This document shows, one piece after another, positions 1 to 9,327 of a stretch of DNA of 64,000 bases. Below the pieces are notes generated by a model, which did no database searches, was not told the DNA's origin, and saw only the letters and a program-made list of their open reading frames with translations. Each line of letters starts with the position of its first letter. Within the stretch, counting starts at the first letter, position 1. Where the stretch lies: positions 186,001 through 250,000 of the forward strand of contig NZ_PVTR01000005.1 of the NCBI RefSeq assembly GCF_003003005.1. The letters run 5' to 3'. Origin of the DNA: Mongoliibacter ruber (lineage in GTDB: Bacteria > Bacteroidota > Bacteroidia > Cytophagales > Cyclobacteriaceae). The position numbers and the translations under genes were made by a program.

Positions 1-1659
1 TTTGGCCTGATCCAAAGCCACAGGAAGCTTACCTGAATTGCTCCATTTCACCTTGATTTCGTATTCGTCTCCTGACTTGCTTACCTGCACATCATTGATT
101 TCTATCTGAGGAAGATCTTTTGCCATGGCAAGGTTAAAGAGCGATTGCTTTTTGATCCACCCTTCCAACTGCCAAGGAGGCCCGTTTTGCGCAAAGAACT
201 TAGGATGAAACCCTCCAATCTCTACTTCTCCCAATTGTGGGTGGTCGAATTTTTCCCAAGGTTTGAATCCCCTAGACTCATTTTCTTCATCATCCCACAT
301 CAGTGCATCATAATCATCAAGAATTCCATCTCCATCATAATCTTTCATCGCTCCATTGTTCCAAAGCTCATCACCGTACCAAACAGCACCATAATAGAAA
401 TAGCCGAAATCAGGCCCATGTCCAAACAGCGGTGTAGGCTTCAGTGGATCTCCGGTCAGCCTGTTCACTTTCCAGCGTGTGGCATAAGTCTCATAAACAT
501 CGCCTGCCCAAGGGTAACCAGTAATAGTCATCCCCAAACTGTCATAGTATTCATATATTTCCCTGTCTTTTTCAAACATCGACTCTTCAGAAGATGAAGT
601 AGAAGGTGGCCTCAAATGCATTGGCACTCTTGTATCCAATGAGTTTACCACAGAAATATTGGGATGTGAAAGAAGCCAAAGAACTGTAGACCTTGTCTCA
701 ATTTCACTCAGCGGGTATTCCCCGGCACCAAACTGAGTATAGCCTCTTCCAGTCATGTCTCCTCTCCTATCAGGTCTCCAGTTTTCAGGATAATTTCTAT
801 GCAAATCAAGTCCTCCAATTCCATCTTCATTGAATTTGCCATCTCCATCATTATCGATACCTTCTGAGTACATTAAGTACTCACCTTGGCCATCAAAAAC
901 CCTTTTCATCAACCTTCCACTTGGATCTCTTGGATCAAGGATGTAATTGGCCTCCTCTTTTTCCTCATCAGTAAGAGCTTTTTTACGCATCATATGGATG
1001 ACACCATCACCATTGAGGTCTTCCTCTGGATCTTCGTCAAACAAGCCATCACCATCTACATCGTAAGGTCGCACAGTACTTCTATTTCTTTGTTCTGAAA
1101 ACAAGTACATGTTAGATCCATCGGGGTTATTCTGAGGCCTTACATAAATGGTCTTGGTATCTATCAGTTTGGTGATTTCAGGATCTTTGCCATAATTCTC
1201 CAATAAGTGCTGGGTCAACCATAGGACAGCCTCACTTGCGGTGACTTCACCGCCATGTCTACCACCTTCAAAATATGCAGCAGGTTTATCTGTGTGCTTC
1301 CCTGTCTTTTTATTGGTAATGGTCATTTGTAGAATAGGCCTGCCTTCATAGGACTTATCGACTTCATACAATTCTGTGATTTCAGGATACTTTTCTGCCC
1401 ATAACCTGTACCAATGGTACATGACATCTGGAGTATGGTAAATATCGAAAGTAAGTTTGTCCCCAGGCTTATACTCAACCTCAGGAAACTCATACTTTTT
1501 GAAGAATGACTGCCCATGTCTTTCACCGGACACGGTGTAAAATTTGGCCTTTTCATCCTGCTCGGGCCATTTTTTTTCGTGTAGGACTTTTTCCTGCGCC
1601 AGGGCCATTCCTGAACCAAGCAGAAACACTCCTAGCGAAGAGAGTATAATTTTGTTCAT
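1..1659 (-). CDS. M14 zinc carboxypeptidase, secreted (3' end outside window)
   Basis: I read this frame directly on the minus strand; it is open from an ATG at 1659 to the window edge, giving 553 residues with no stop. Residues 1-22 form a signal peptide ending near LAQ. The M14 zinc motif is GGRHGGE (His135, Glu138), followed by RPQNNPDG, the substrate-binding Asn-Arg region of the family. Two acidic DxDxDG stretches lie around residues 205-225 and look like calcium-binding loops. M14 enzymes remove C-terminal residues from peptides; the signal peptide places this one in the periplasm or outside. The third zinc ligand and catalytic Glu are expected in or beyond the visible part. The family assignment is firm; the substrate is unknown. 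Confidence 0.9.
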   Translation of the reverse strand, partial: MNKIILSSLGVFLLGSGMALAQEKVLHEKKWPEQDEKAKFYTVSGERHGQSFFKKYEFPEVEYKPGDKLTFDIYHTPDVMYHWYRLWAEKYPEITELYEVDKSYEGRPILQMTITNKKTGKHTDKPAAYFEGGRHGGEVTASEAVLWLTQHLLENYGKDPEITKLIDTKTIYVRPQNNPDGSNMYLFSEQRNRSTVRPYDVDGDGLFDEDPEEDLNGDGVIHMMRKKALTDEEKEEANYILDPRDPSGRLMKRVFDGQGEYLMYSEGIDNDGDGKFNEDGIGGLDLHRNYPENWRPDRRGDMTGRGYTQFGAGEYPLSEIETRSTVLWLLSHPNISVVNSLDTRVPMHLRPPSTSSSEESMFEKDREIYEYYDSLGMTITGYPWAGDVYETYATRWKVNRLTGDPLKPTPLFGHGPDFGYFYYGAVWYGDELWNNGAMKDYDGDGILDDYDALMWDDEENESRGFKPWEKFDHPQLGEVEIGGFHPKFFAQNGPPWQLEGWIKKQSLFNLAMAKDLPQIEINDVQVSKSGDEYEIKVKWSNSGKLPVALDQAK

Positions 1660-1841
1660 ATTATTAAAGATTGGTTTGGAATAAAAGTAAAGGAGTTATT
1701 CCCTTCTTCCTAACCGCTCAAAAAAAATGTCACCTAGATTATGTCGAGGGTCTTACTAATCAATAGGAAGCTTGAAATGCACGCAATTTTCTCAGAATAC
1801 AGTCTTCTCTATTAATCGAAAATATGATTATCCGCAACCAT

Positions 1842-1870
1842 GCCTCTAATCAATTAAATGAGGCTTTTTT
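1842..1870 (+). terminator. Orphan Rho-independent terminator (+ strand)
   Basis: Stem GCCTC (1842-1846) / GAGGC (1860-1864) with extra AAT/ATT pairing inside, followed by six T. No annotated plus-strand gene ends here, so it may close a short unrecognised transcript starting after 1660. Confidence 0.45.
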
Positions 1871-1974
1871 GGCAAAAGGATACTAATAGATATTGGATAT
1901 TTTGATATTGGTTTTAAATCAGAGGTTAATTCAATTAATTAGATTCTACTGGTTTGAAAGCGGATATTCATATA

Positions 1975-2009
1975 AAATAAAAAAGTCTTGCCAAAAGCAA
2001 GACTCTTTT
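1975..2009 (-). terminator. Orphan hairpin terminator, best on minus strand
   Basis: AGTCTTGC (1984-1991) and GCAAGACT (1997-2004) form a perfect 8-bp stem with a 5-nt loop. On the minus strand it is followed by a T-rich tail; on the plus strand a shorter CTTTT follows. The only gene upstream on the minus strand would lie in the non-coding 2010-2270 segment. Apart from the two hairpins, nothing else was recognised between 1660 and 2271. Confidence 0.5.
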
Positions 2010-2271
2010 CAGAATATAAACCCAAATATAACTTTAGAGATTAAAAGTTTCTAGTTTAAACTACTTGATACTAAATATTTTACTCTGAATGCAATCAAAT
2101 ATATTTCAATATTACAACAAGTCAAAATATTATATAAGCGATCAAGTTAAGTCCCAAAATAAATAGATTCATGTGATATTTACAAATTGAAAAATATATT
2201 TTGGTATTTTTTAAGTATTTCATAATTTAACGCCAGTATTATTAACATAGATTCAAAACAACCCTTTGAAA

Positions 2272-2739
2272 ATGGACAAAATTTTAGATATTGATAATGT
2301 AGACCTAAAGATCATTTCCTTATTAAATGATGATGCCAAGACACCTTACACAGAAATTGCAAAAAAAGTGTTCGTCTCTTCAGGTACAGTTCACGTTCGA
2401 ATGAGGAAACTTGAAGACATGGGAATCGTGAAGAGTGCTACACTGAACATTGATTTTTCTAAGTTGGGATATGACATCTCGGCATTCTTGGGAATTTATC
2501 TTGAAAAAAGCTCTCTTTATGACAATGTAATTGAGAAGCTAAAGCAGATCACAGAAGTAATCAATGCTTATTACACCACAGGGAACTACAGTATTTTTGC
2601 CAAAATAATCTGTAAAGACACCAATCACCTAAGAACAGTATTGGATAATATCCAAAGGGTAGAAGGAATAGACAGGACTGAGACACTCATTGTTTTGGAA
2701 GAAAGTATCAACAGACCTATTCAGTTTTTTGACAAATAG
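2272..2739 (+). CDS. Lrp/AsnC family transcriptional regulator
   Basis: 155 residues, the usual size for this family. Residues ~5-60 form the N-terminal winged helix-turn-helix (TPYTEIAKKVFVSSGTVHVR is the recognition region), and ~65-150 form the RAM/AsnC ligand-binding domain. I chose the ATG at 2272; a TTG two codons upstream is also in frame but is less likely. Lrp proteins bind DNA as dimers to octamers and respond to amino acids. It stands alone, with its own terminator, just upstream of the suf operon on the same strand. Whether it controls suf is not shown by the sequence. Confidence 0.88.
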   Translation: MDKILDIDNVDLKIISLLNDDAKTPYTEIAKKVFVSSGTVHVRMRKLEDMGIVKSATLNIDFSKLGYDISAFLGIYLEKSSLYDNVIEKLKQITEVINAYYTTGNYSIFAKIICKDTNHLRTVLDNIQRVEGIDRTETLIVLEESINRPIQFFDK

Positions 2740-2849
2740 TATGATTTAAATCATTTTCTGTTTTCAGGTAATTTTGTATAAAATACAATTTAGATTAAAT
2801 CTAAATAAATAAATTTCCTGATTATTCTTTTAAAAAATATAACTATACC

Positions 2850-2889
2850 AATACGGGAAAATCTTTAAGATCTTCCCGTATTTTTTTTC
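2850..2889 (+). terminator. Terminator after the Lrp gene
   Basis: AATACGGGAA (2850-2859) pairs with TTCCCGTATT (2873-2882), followed by a run of T. A small inner hairpin continues the stem. It separates the regulator from the suf operon. Confidence 0.85.
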
Positions 2890-2982
2890 ATCATATTGTT
2901 TATCAATCACTTATTGATAAAATCAATAGGTATTTGGAATAATTTAGCATCACATCGAACAATTATTTTTTCCATTATGTTG

Positions 2983-2990
2983 TATCTTCG
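2983..2990 (+). promoter_or_regulatory. Putative -7 box of the suf promoter
   Basis: TATCTTCG resembles the Bacteroidota -7 consensus TAnnTTTG (one mismatch) and lies 36 nt before the sufB ATG. No clear -33 TTG box is seen at the expected distance. Confidence 0.4.
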
Positions 2991-3026
2991 CATCACAAAC
3001 TATAATTAGTCTAAATAACTCACCTC

Positions 3027-4472
3027 ATGAGCAAAGACAATCAGATTTTAGAAGAATTTACATCAAAGGAGTACGAACACGGATGGTCAGTGAATTATGA
3101 AGCTGACGAAGCTCCTATTGGACTCAATGAAGATATTATAAGGTGGATTTCTGCCAAAAAGGAAGAGCCTCAATGGCTGCTGGATTGGAGATTGAAAGCT
3201 TTCAAGGCATGGCTTGACATGAAAGAGCCTGAATGGGCAAATGTCACTTATCCAAAAATTGATCTTCAAGCTTTGAGGTATTATTCCGCGCCAAAGCAGA
3301 GTAAAAAACCTAAAAACCTCGACGAGATAGATCCTGAGTTACTTCAGATTTACGAAAGATTGGGAATTTCTCTCAATGAACAGAAGAGGTTACAGGGGAT
3401 TGCTGTAGATGCAGTCTTGGACTCAGTGTCTGTTGGGACTACTTTTAAAGAGACGCTATCCAAACTTGGAATAGTTTTCTGCTCCTTCAGTGAAGCGGTA
3501 CAAGAACACCCTGAATTGATCAAAAAATATTTGGGATCAGTAGTACCAATGACTGACAACTACTATGCAGCCTTGAATTCAGCCGTTTTTTCGGATGGAT
3601 CATTTTGCTACATTCCCTCAGGTGTAAGGTGCCCTATGGAGCTGTCTACATATTTTAGAATCAATGCAGCAAATACAGGTCAATTCGAAAGAACCCTGAT
3701 AGTAGCTGAAGATGATTCCTATGTATCCTATCTTGAAGGCTGTACAGCACCTCAAAGAGACGAAAACCAACTTCATGCAGCTGTGGTAGAAATCTATGCC
3801 GCTAAAAATGCAGAAGTAAAATACTCCACCGTTCAAAACTGGTTCCCTGGTGACAAAAACGGTAAAGGTGGTATTTACAACTTTGTCACCAAAAGAGGTA
3901 TATGTGCTGGTGACAACTCCAAGATTTCATGGACTCAAGTAGAAACCGGTTCGGCTGTTACTTGGAAATATCCTTCTTGTATATTGAAAGGAGACAATTC
4001 AGTAGGTGAATTTTATTCAGTTGCTGTAACCAATAATTACCAACAAGCTGATACTGGAACTAAAATGATCCACATCGGTAAAAACACCAAATCAAGGATT
4101 GTATCCAAAGGTATTTCAGCGGGTCATTCTCAAAATTCCTACAGAGGTCAGGTCCAAGTGATGAAAAGAGCTACCAACGCTCGGAATTTTTCGCAGTGTG
4201 ACTCTTTATTAATGGGTAGTAAATGTGGTGCACATACTTTCCCATATATCGATATCCAAAACTCTTCGGCAATGGTAGAGCATGAGGCTACCACTTCCAA
4301 AATCGGAGAAGACCAACTCTTCTACTGTAACCAAAGAGGTATCAGTTCTGAGGATGCAGTCGCATTGATCGTCAACGGTTATGCCAAGGAGGTATTGAAC
4401 CAACTACCAATGGAATTTGCTGTAGAGGCACAGAAACTACTGGCACTTACCCTTGAAGGCTCGGTTGGATAA
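3027..4472 (+). CDS. sufB: SufB, Fe-S cluster assembly scaffold subunit
   Basis: 481 residues, typical SufB length. With SufC and SufD it forms the cytosolic SufBC2D scaffold on which iron-sulfur clusters are built from sulfur delivered by SufS/SufE. The SufB signature region ([18 protein letters not shown]) lies near residue 195, followed by the beta-helical core and the conserved [20 protein letters not shown] stretch near the C-terminus. It is the first gene of a tightly packed operon, followed after 37 nt by sufC. Confidence 0.97.
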   Translation: MSKDNQILEEFTSKEYEHGWSVNYEADEAPIGLNEDIIRWISAKKEEPQWLLDWRLKAFKAWLDMKEPEWANVTYPKIDLQALRYYSAPKQSKKPKNLDEIDPELLQIYERLGISLNEQKRLQGIAVDAVLDSVSVGTTFKETLSKLGIVFCSFSEAVQEHPELIKKYLGSVVPMTDNYYAALNSAVFSDGSFCYIPSGVRCPMELSTYFRINAANTGQFERTLIVAEDDSYVSYLEGCTAPQRDENQLHAAVVEIYAAKNAEVKYSTVQNWFPGDKNGKGGIYNFVTKRGICAGDNSKISWTQVETGSAVTWKYPSCILKGDNSVGEFYSVAVTNNYQQADTGTKMIHIGKNTKSRIVSKGISAGHSQNSYRGQVQVMKRATNARNFSQCDSLLMGSKCGAHTFPYIDIQNSSAMVEHEATTSKIGEDQLFYCNQRGISSEDAVALIVNGYAKEVLNQLPMEFAVEAQKLLALTLEGSVG

Positions 4473-4509
4473 TTAAACATTCACAATAAGAATCAATAGA
4501 ATTTACGAT

Positions 4510-5271
4510 ATGCTTACCATAAAAAATCTACACGCATCTATAGAAGGCACACCTATTTTGAAAGGAATCAATCTGGAAATAAAAGCCGGTGAGATACATG
4601 CCATCATGGGACCAAATGGCTCCGGAAAATCAACCTTGGCTTCCGTATTGGCAGGTAGGGAAGAGTATGAAGTCACTGAAGGTGAAGTAAATTTCAAAGG
4701 AAAAGACTTGCTTGACCTGGCTCCTGAAGACAGGGCAAGAGAAGGCGTCTTTTTGGCTTTTCAGTATCCTGTTGAAATCCCAGGTGTCAGCACCACTAAT
4801 TTTCTTAGGACTGCTGTCAACCAAGTAAGAGAATACAGAGGCCAAGATCCTCTTGATGCCGTAAAATTTCTTTCTGTGATGAAAGAAAAAATGAAACTGG
4901 TAGAAATTGATCAAAAATTGTTGAGCAGATCTTTGAACGAAGGATTCTCAGGTGGAGAGAAGAAAAGAAACGAGATTTTCCAAATGGCGATGTTAGAGCC
5001 TACGCTTTCTATTTTGGATGAAACTGATTCAGGTCTGGATATTGATGCATTGAAAATCGTATCAAATGGAGTCAACAAACTCAAAACATCGGAAACTGCC
5101 ACTATTGTAGTAACCCATTACCAAAGGTTGTTGGATTACATTGTGCCTGATTTTGTGCATGTATTGTACAACGGAAGGATTGTAAAATCAGGAACAAAGG
5201 ATTTGGCATTGGAACTTGAAGAAAAAGGATACGACTGGATCAAAGAAGAAGCTGACGCAGCATCTGTTTAA
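4510..5271 (+). CDS. sufC: SufC, ABC-type ATPase of the SUF complex
   Basis: 253 residues. Walker A is GPNGSGKS (34-41), the SufC-specific signature is [12 protein letters not shown] (about 144-155), and Walker B is [10 protein letters not shown] (167-176). The wording of the signature and the Asp-Glu-Thr after Walker B separate SufC from transporter ATPases. It powers the structural change of the SufBCD scaffold in the cytosol. It lies between sufB and sufD with short gaps. Confidence 0.97.
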   Translation: MLTIKNLHASIEGTPILKGINLEIKAGEIHAIMGPNGSGKSTLASVLAGREEYEVTEGEVNFKGKDLLDLAPEDRAREGVFLAFQYPVEIPGVSTTNFLRTAVNQVREYRGQDPLDAVKFLSVMKEKMKLVEIDQKLLSRSLNEGFSGGEKKRNEIFQMAMLEPTLSILDETDSGLDIDALKIVSNGVNKLKTSETATIVVTHYQRLLDYIVPDFVHVLYNGRIVKSGTKDLALELEEKGYDWIKEEADAASV

Positions 5272-5304
5272 TTTCCATCCTCTTTTAATCAAACTCAAAT
5301 TGTA

Positions 5305-6579
5305 ATGGCAACAGCTATCATAACAGATATATTAGAAACACTTCTAAAATCTTCAAATACTACTTCTTTCCCCGCTATTCGCGAAAAAGCCAAAACATTG
5401 GCTTTGGAAAAAGGACTTCCCGAGATCAAAGAAGAAGAATATAAATTTACAGCTATTCAAAGGAAATTGGAAAAGTCAATTACTGACTTCTCTACTGCAA
5501 AAAATATATCCTTGACTACTGCTCATATTCAGGATGCCCTCCCAGAAGGCTATGAAGGTGATTTCTTAGTATTCAACAACGGAAGAGTAGATTTGGAACT
5601 ATCCAAATTATCCAAACAGGGATACGAGGCTACACTTCTTTCATCCTCAGCATCAGACTTATTTGGCACAATTGCCAAAAATGAAAAGGATGTTTTCACC
5701 GCAATCAACACTTCTGGATTTGAAGATGGCATTCATATTCAAGTAAAGAAAAACCAGAAAGTAGAAAAGCCAATCCACCTTTTATTCTTCAATCAGACCA
5801 ATGAGGGACAGGTAATACCTACTCGCGTTTTGATAGAAATAGAAGAAAATGCAGAAGCATCCTTCTTGGAAAACAGTATTTCCCTGGACGAAACTCCTTA
5901 TTTCTTCAATCAAGTAGTAGAAGTGAAAGCAGCTCAAAATTCCAAATCGCATTATGCCAAGCTTCAGAATGAAAGCAGACAAGCGGTCTCTGTAAGCAAT
6001 TTTGAAACGAATATTTACAGAGATGCGGTTTTTTCACATACTGTTATCTCTCTTAATGGAGACATGGTAAGAAATAACCTGAGCCTCAACTTGTTGGATT
6101 CAGGTGTAGAAGGCAACATGTACGGTCTGTACCTACTCAATGGAAAGACGCATGTGGACAACCATACCAACGTAGACCATACCAAGCCGAATTCCGATTC
6201 CAATGAGTTGTATAAAGGAATATTGGCAGACAGTTCTAGAGGCGTGTTCAATGGAAAAATCTTTGTAAGGCAGGATGCTCAAAAGACCAACGCTTTTCAA
6301 CAGAACAATAACATCCTCCTCTCAGAAGATGCAACGATCAATACCAAACCACAATTGGAAATCTGGGCTGACGATGTGAAGTGTTCTCACGGATGCACTA
6401 CAGGTCAGTTGGACGAAGAAGCCTTATTTTACCTCCAAGCAAGAGGCATAGCAAAAGACCAAGCAAAGGGATTATTATTATTTGCCTTTGCAGGAGAAAT
6501 TTTGGAACATATTTCAGACGAGCCATTTAAAAATCACATCACCAACTTGGTGAAAGAACGTCTGGGAAGCAATATCTAA
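5305..6579 (+). CDS. sufD: SufD, Fe-S cluster assembly scaffold subunit
   Basis: 424 residues. The C-terminal SufBD core contains CSHGCTTGQLDEEALFYLQ, with His362 flanked by Cys360 and Cys364; the His is a known ligand region of SufD at the SufB-SufD interface. The N-terminal ~110 residues are the variable helical part. It ends 2 nt before sufS, consistent with one transcript. Confidence 0.96.
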   Translation: MATAIITDILETLLKSSNTTSFPAIREKAKTLALEKGLPEIKEEEYKFTAIQRKLEKSITDFSTAKNISLTTAHIQDALPEGYEGDFLVFNNGRVDLELSKLSKQGYEATLLSSSASDLFGTIAKNEKDVFTAINTSGFEDGIHIQVKKNQKVEKPIHLLFFNQTNEGQVIPTRVLIEIEENAEASFLENSISLDETPYFFNQVVEVKAAQNSKSHYAKLQNESRQAVSVSNFETNIYRDAVFSHTVISLNGDMVRNNLSLNLLDSGVEGNMYGLYLLNGKTHVDNHTNVDHTKPNSDSNELYKGILADSSRGVFNGKIFVRQDAQKTNAFQQNNNILLSEDATINTKPQLEIWADDVKCSHGCTTGQLDEEALFYLQARGIAKDQAKGLLLFAFAGEILEHISDEPFKNHITNLVKERLGSNI

Positions 6580-6581
6580 TT

Positions 6582-7805
6582 ATGCCAATCAATATCGAAG
6601 AAATCCGAAATCAATTCCCAGTCCTTCACCAAGAGGTGAATGGCAAACCATTGGTGTACTTCGACAATGCAGCCACTACCCAAAAGCCTAAACAGGTATT
6701 GGAGGCGCTGCAGCAATACTATGAAATGGATAACTCGAATATCCATAGAGGCGCGCACACGCTGGCTGACAGGGCAACGCGCTACTATGAAAACACGAGA
6801 TCGGCTATTCAGAAATTCATAAATGCCAAAGAAGAGGAAGAAATCATCTTCACCAAGGGCACAACTGAAAGTATCAACTTGGTAGCATCTACTTTCGGAA
6901 GAAAGTTTATAGGTAAAGGTGATGAAATCATCATTTCTACCCTAGAACATCACTCCAACATAGTGCCGTGGCAGATGCTTTGTGAGGAAAAGGGTGCCAT
7001 CCTGAAAATTATCCCTATCAATGATGCGGGAGAAATTGATTTGGAAGAGTTTGAAAAACTTCTTTCAGCAAAAACCAAATTGGTCAGCTTGGTGCATGTA
7101 TCAAACGCTCTTGGCACCATCAATCCTGTCAAACGTGTAATTGAACTCGCCCATAAATTCGGGGCTAAAGTACTCTTAGACGGGGCACAATCTACCAACC
7201 ATTTGGAAGTAGATGTACAGGAGTTAGACTGTGATTTCTTAGCCTTTTCAGCGCATAAACTATACGGTCCAACAGGACTAGGTATTTTGTACGGGAAAAG
7301 AGAGATTTTGGAAAGTATGCCTCCATATCAAGGGGGAGGAGAAATGATCAAAGAGGTGAGTTTTGAGAAAACAACCTATAATGAAATTCCCTTTAAATTT
7401 GAGGCAGGAACACCCAATATTGCTGATGTGATTGCTTTTTCCAAAGCAATCAAGTTCATTGACGACTTGGGTAAAAAAGAAATCAAAAAGCATGAGGATG
7501 ATTTGTTGGAATATGCCAGCGATGCCTTAAAAGACATTAAAGGATTTATCCCAGTAGGCACCGCAAAAGAAAAAGTCAGCGTCATATCCTTCAATATTAA
7601 TGGAATGCATCCATTTGATGTAGGGATGATGCTAGATGCCAATGGCATTGCTGTGCGGACAGGCCATCATTGTACGCAGCCCTTGATGAAGAGACTTGGT
7701 CTGGAGGGAACCGTCCGTGCTTCGTTTTCTGTTTATAATACCAAATCAGAAATAGATCAAATGGTGGCATCTATCGCCAGAATTGCAAAAATTAAAAATA
7801 AATGA
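6582..7805 (+). CDS. sufS: SufS, cysteine desulfurase (class II)
   Basis: 407 residues. It is a PLP-dependent enzyme that takes sulfur from cysteine and passes it as persulfide to SufE. The PLP lysine is Lys226 (FSAHKLYGPTG) and the catalytic cysteine is Cys364 (RTGHHCTQPLM), matching the numbering of the E. coli enzyme. The N-terminus YFDNAATTQKP is the usual family start. Its last 4 nt overlap sufE, indicating translational coupling to its partner. Confidence 0.97.
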   Translation: MPINIEEIRNQFPVLHQEVNGKPLVYFDNAATTQKPKQVLEALQQYYEMDNSNIHRGAHTLADRATRYYENTRSAIQKFINAKEEEEIIFTKGTTESINLVASTFGRKFIGKGDEIIISTLEHHSNIVPWQMLCEEKGAILKIIPINDAGEIDLEEFEKLLSAKTKLVSLVHVSNALGTINPVKRVIELAHKFGAKVLLDGAQSTNHLEVDVQELDCDFLAFSAHKLYGPTGLGILYGKREILESMPPYQGGGEMIKEVSFEKTTYNEIPFKFEAGTPNIADVIAFSKAIKFIDDLGKKEIKKHEDDLLEYASDALKDIKGFIPVGTAKEKVSVISFNINGMHPFDVGMMLDANGIAVRTGHHCTQPLMKRLGLEGTVRASFSVYNTKSEIDQMVASIARIAKIKNK

Positions 7806-8233
7806 GCAGTATCCAGGATGTACAAAAGGAAATAATCGAAGAGTTTGAGATTTTGGGAGACGATAAAGAGTCCACAATCTTTTACATCATGGAATTGGGA
7901 AATAACCTGCCTTCCTTTCCTGAAAAAGAAAGAGTAGATGTCAATATCATCAAAGGATGTCAATCAAAAGTGTGGTTGACTGCAAAAATGGAGGATGATA
8001 AAATTCATTTCTTGGCAGATTCCAATACAGATATTACCAAGGGGCTGATCAGTCTTTTGATCAGAGTGCTTTCAGAAAGAAGCCCTAAAGAAATAATTGA
8101 CGCACAGCTTCAATTTATAGATAAAATAGGAATGGGCAATATCATTGGATCTCAGAGATCAAATGGTCTTGCTGCGATGATCAAACAAATGAAACTATAC
8201 GCATTGGCTTATCAAGCCAAGCAAAACGCCTGA
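7802..8233 (+). CDS. sufE: SufE, sulfur acceptor protein
   Basis: 143 residues, the standard SufE fold. The acceptor cysteine is Cys53 in IKGCQSKVW, followed by the family's ADSNTDITKGLISLL stretch. It accepts persulfide from SufS and delivers it to SufB. Its ATG overlaps the end of sufS by 4 nt. The C-terminal ~25 residues include an SQRSNGLAAMIKQMK segment typical of the family. Confidence 0.96.
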   Translation: MSSIQDVQKEIIEEFEILGDDKESTIFYIMELGNNLPSFPEKERVDVNIIKGCQSKVWLTAKMEDDKIHFLADSNTDITKGLISLLIRVLSERSPKEIIDAQLQFIDKIGMGNIIGSQRSNGLAAMIKQMKLYALAYQAKQNA

Positions 8234-8237
8234 TACC

Positions 8238-8579
8238 ATGTCGGAAAACACTGAGCAATTAAAAGAAATCCCTCAACAGGAGTTGAAAGAAAAAGTAGTC
8301 AATGCCATAAAGCAAGTCTATGATCCAGAGATTCCGGTTGACGTATATGAACTTGGATTAATATATGAAATAAGCGTCTATCCAGTCAATAATGTTTTTA
8401 TTCTGATGACACTTACTTCTCCTAATTGTCCATCAGCTGAATTCATACCTTCCGAGGTAAAAGACAAAATCCAGCAGATTCAAGGAATCAATCACGTGGA
8501 ACTAGAACTCACCTTTGATCCACCATATTCTCAAGATATGATGTCAGAGGCCGCAAAATTAGAATTAGGTTTTCTTTAA
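8238..8579 (+). CDS. DUF59/MIP18 family protein, SufT-like Fe-S factor
   Basis: 113 residues forming one DUF59 domain (VYDPEIPVDVYELGLIYEI near residue 30, then LTSPNCPSAEFIP with the conserved cysteine, and LTFDPPYSQDMMSE at the end). In SUF operons this family (SufT/PaaD-like) supports maturation of Fe-S proteins. It begins 4 nt after sufE, so it is part of the operon. There is no long N-terminal extension as in some SufT proteins. Confidence 0.9.
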   Translation: MSENTEQLKEIPQQELKEKVVNAIKQVYDPEIPVDVYELGLIYEISVYPVNNVFILMTLTSPNCPSAEFIPSEVKDKIQQIQGINHVELELTFDPPYSQDMMSEAAKLELGFL

Positions 8580-8602
8580 AAATAAAATAAATCAAGACAG
8601 AT

Positions 8603-9022
8603 ATGTACCCAGAAGAATTGATAGCACCCATGCGTGCAGAATTGACGAATGCCGGTTTCCAGGAATTCAGAACATCTGAAGAAGTGGAGAATCATCTTAA
8701 GGACCACAAAGGAACTTCCTTGATAGTGATCAACTCAGTGTGTGGTTGTGCTGCAGGTGCAGCCAGGCCAGGAGTTAGGTATGCATTGGAAAAAAGTGAT
8801 GCCAAACCAACAGTATTGGCGACAGTTTTTGCAGGTAATGACAAAGATGCTGTTGATACAGTAAGGAAACATCACCTGCCCTATCCTCCATCTTCACCAG
8901 CAATGGCGCTGTTCAAAGATGGGGAGTTAGTCCATTTTATAGAGAGACATCATATAGAAGGCAGAAATGCCCAAATGATCGGCGACCATTTAGTTGAGGT
9001 TTTCGATCACTTCTGTAAATAA
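8603..9022 (+). CDS. BrxA/BrxB family bacilliredoxin (YphP/YqiW)
   Basis: 139 residues with the family active site CGC (Cys47-Gly-Cys49 in NSVCGCAAGAARPG). Bacilliredoxins remove bacillithiol from oxidised protein thiols. Located as the last gene of the suf operon, 23 nt after the DUF59 gene, it may protect thiols during cluster assembly or oxidative stress; that link is an inference from position. A strong terminator follows. Confidence 0.9.
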   Translation: MYPEELIAPMRAELTNAGFQEFRTSEEVENHLKDHKGTSLIVINSVCGCAAGAARPGVRYALEKSDAKPTVLATVFAGNDKDAVDTVRKHHLPYPPSSPAMALFKDGELVHFIERHHIEGRNAQMIGDHLVEVFDHFCK

Positions 9023-9047
9023 AAAAAATGCCCTTCGGGGCTTTTTT
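9021..9047 (+). terminator. Terminator of the suf operon
   Basis: GCCC-TTCG-GGGC, a stable cUUCGg tetraloop hairpin, flanked by A-rich and T6 tracts. The following 280 nt up to 9327 are AT-rich leader; no other element was identified there. Confidence 0.88.
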
Positions 9048-9327
9048 ATTGCTAAAAAAATATAGTAGCTTCGTAACATTAGTTCCGAATATTATTTTGA
9101 TAATCTTTTTTTGTCATCATAAATAATTTGCAGTAATAAACTGCAAAAAGTGAAACGACTGATAGACAAGGACATTTGTTCTATTATCTTTACATATACA
9201 CTTATACCGTTATTTAAGTTATTGAAATAATAAATGGTTTAAAAAACACCTGATTTTATTAACTTAAGCGCTTTGAATGGAGTTACTATTTTGAAACAAT
9301 AAACTGAAAAATAAATAATATATACTT

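Noticed and set aside
145-1098. Plus-strand ORFs at the window start
   Set aside because: They lie antisense to the M14 carboxypeptidase, whose frame and motifs are clear.
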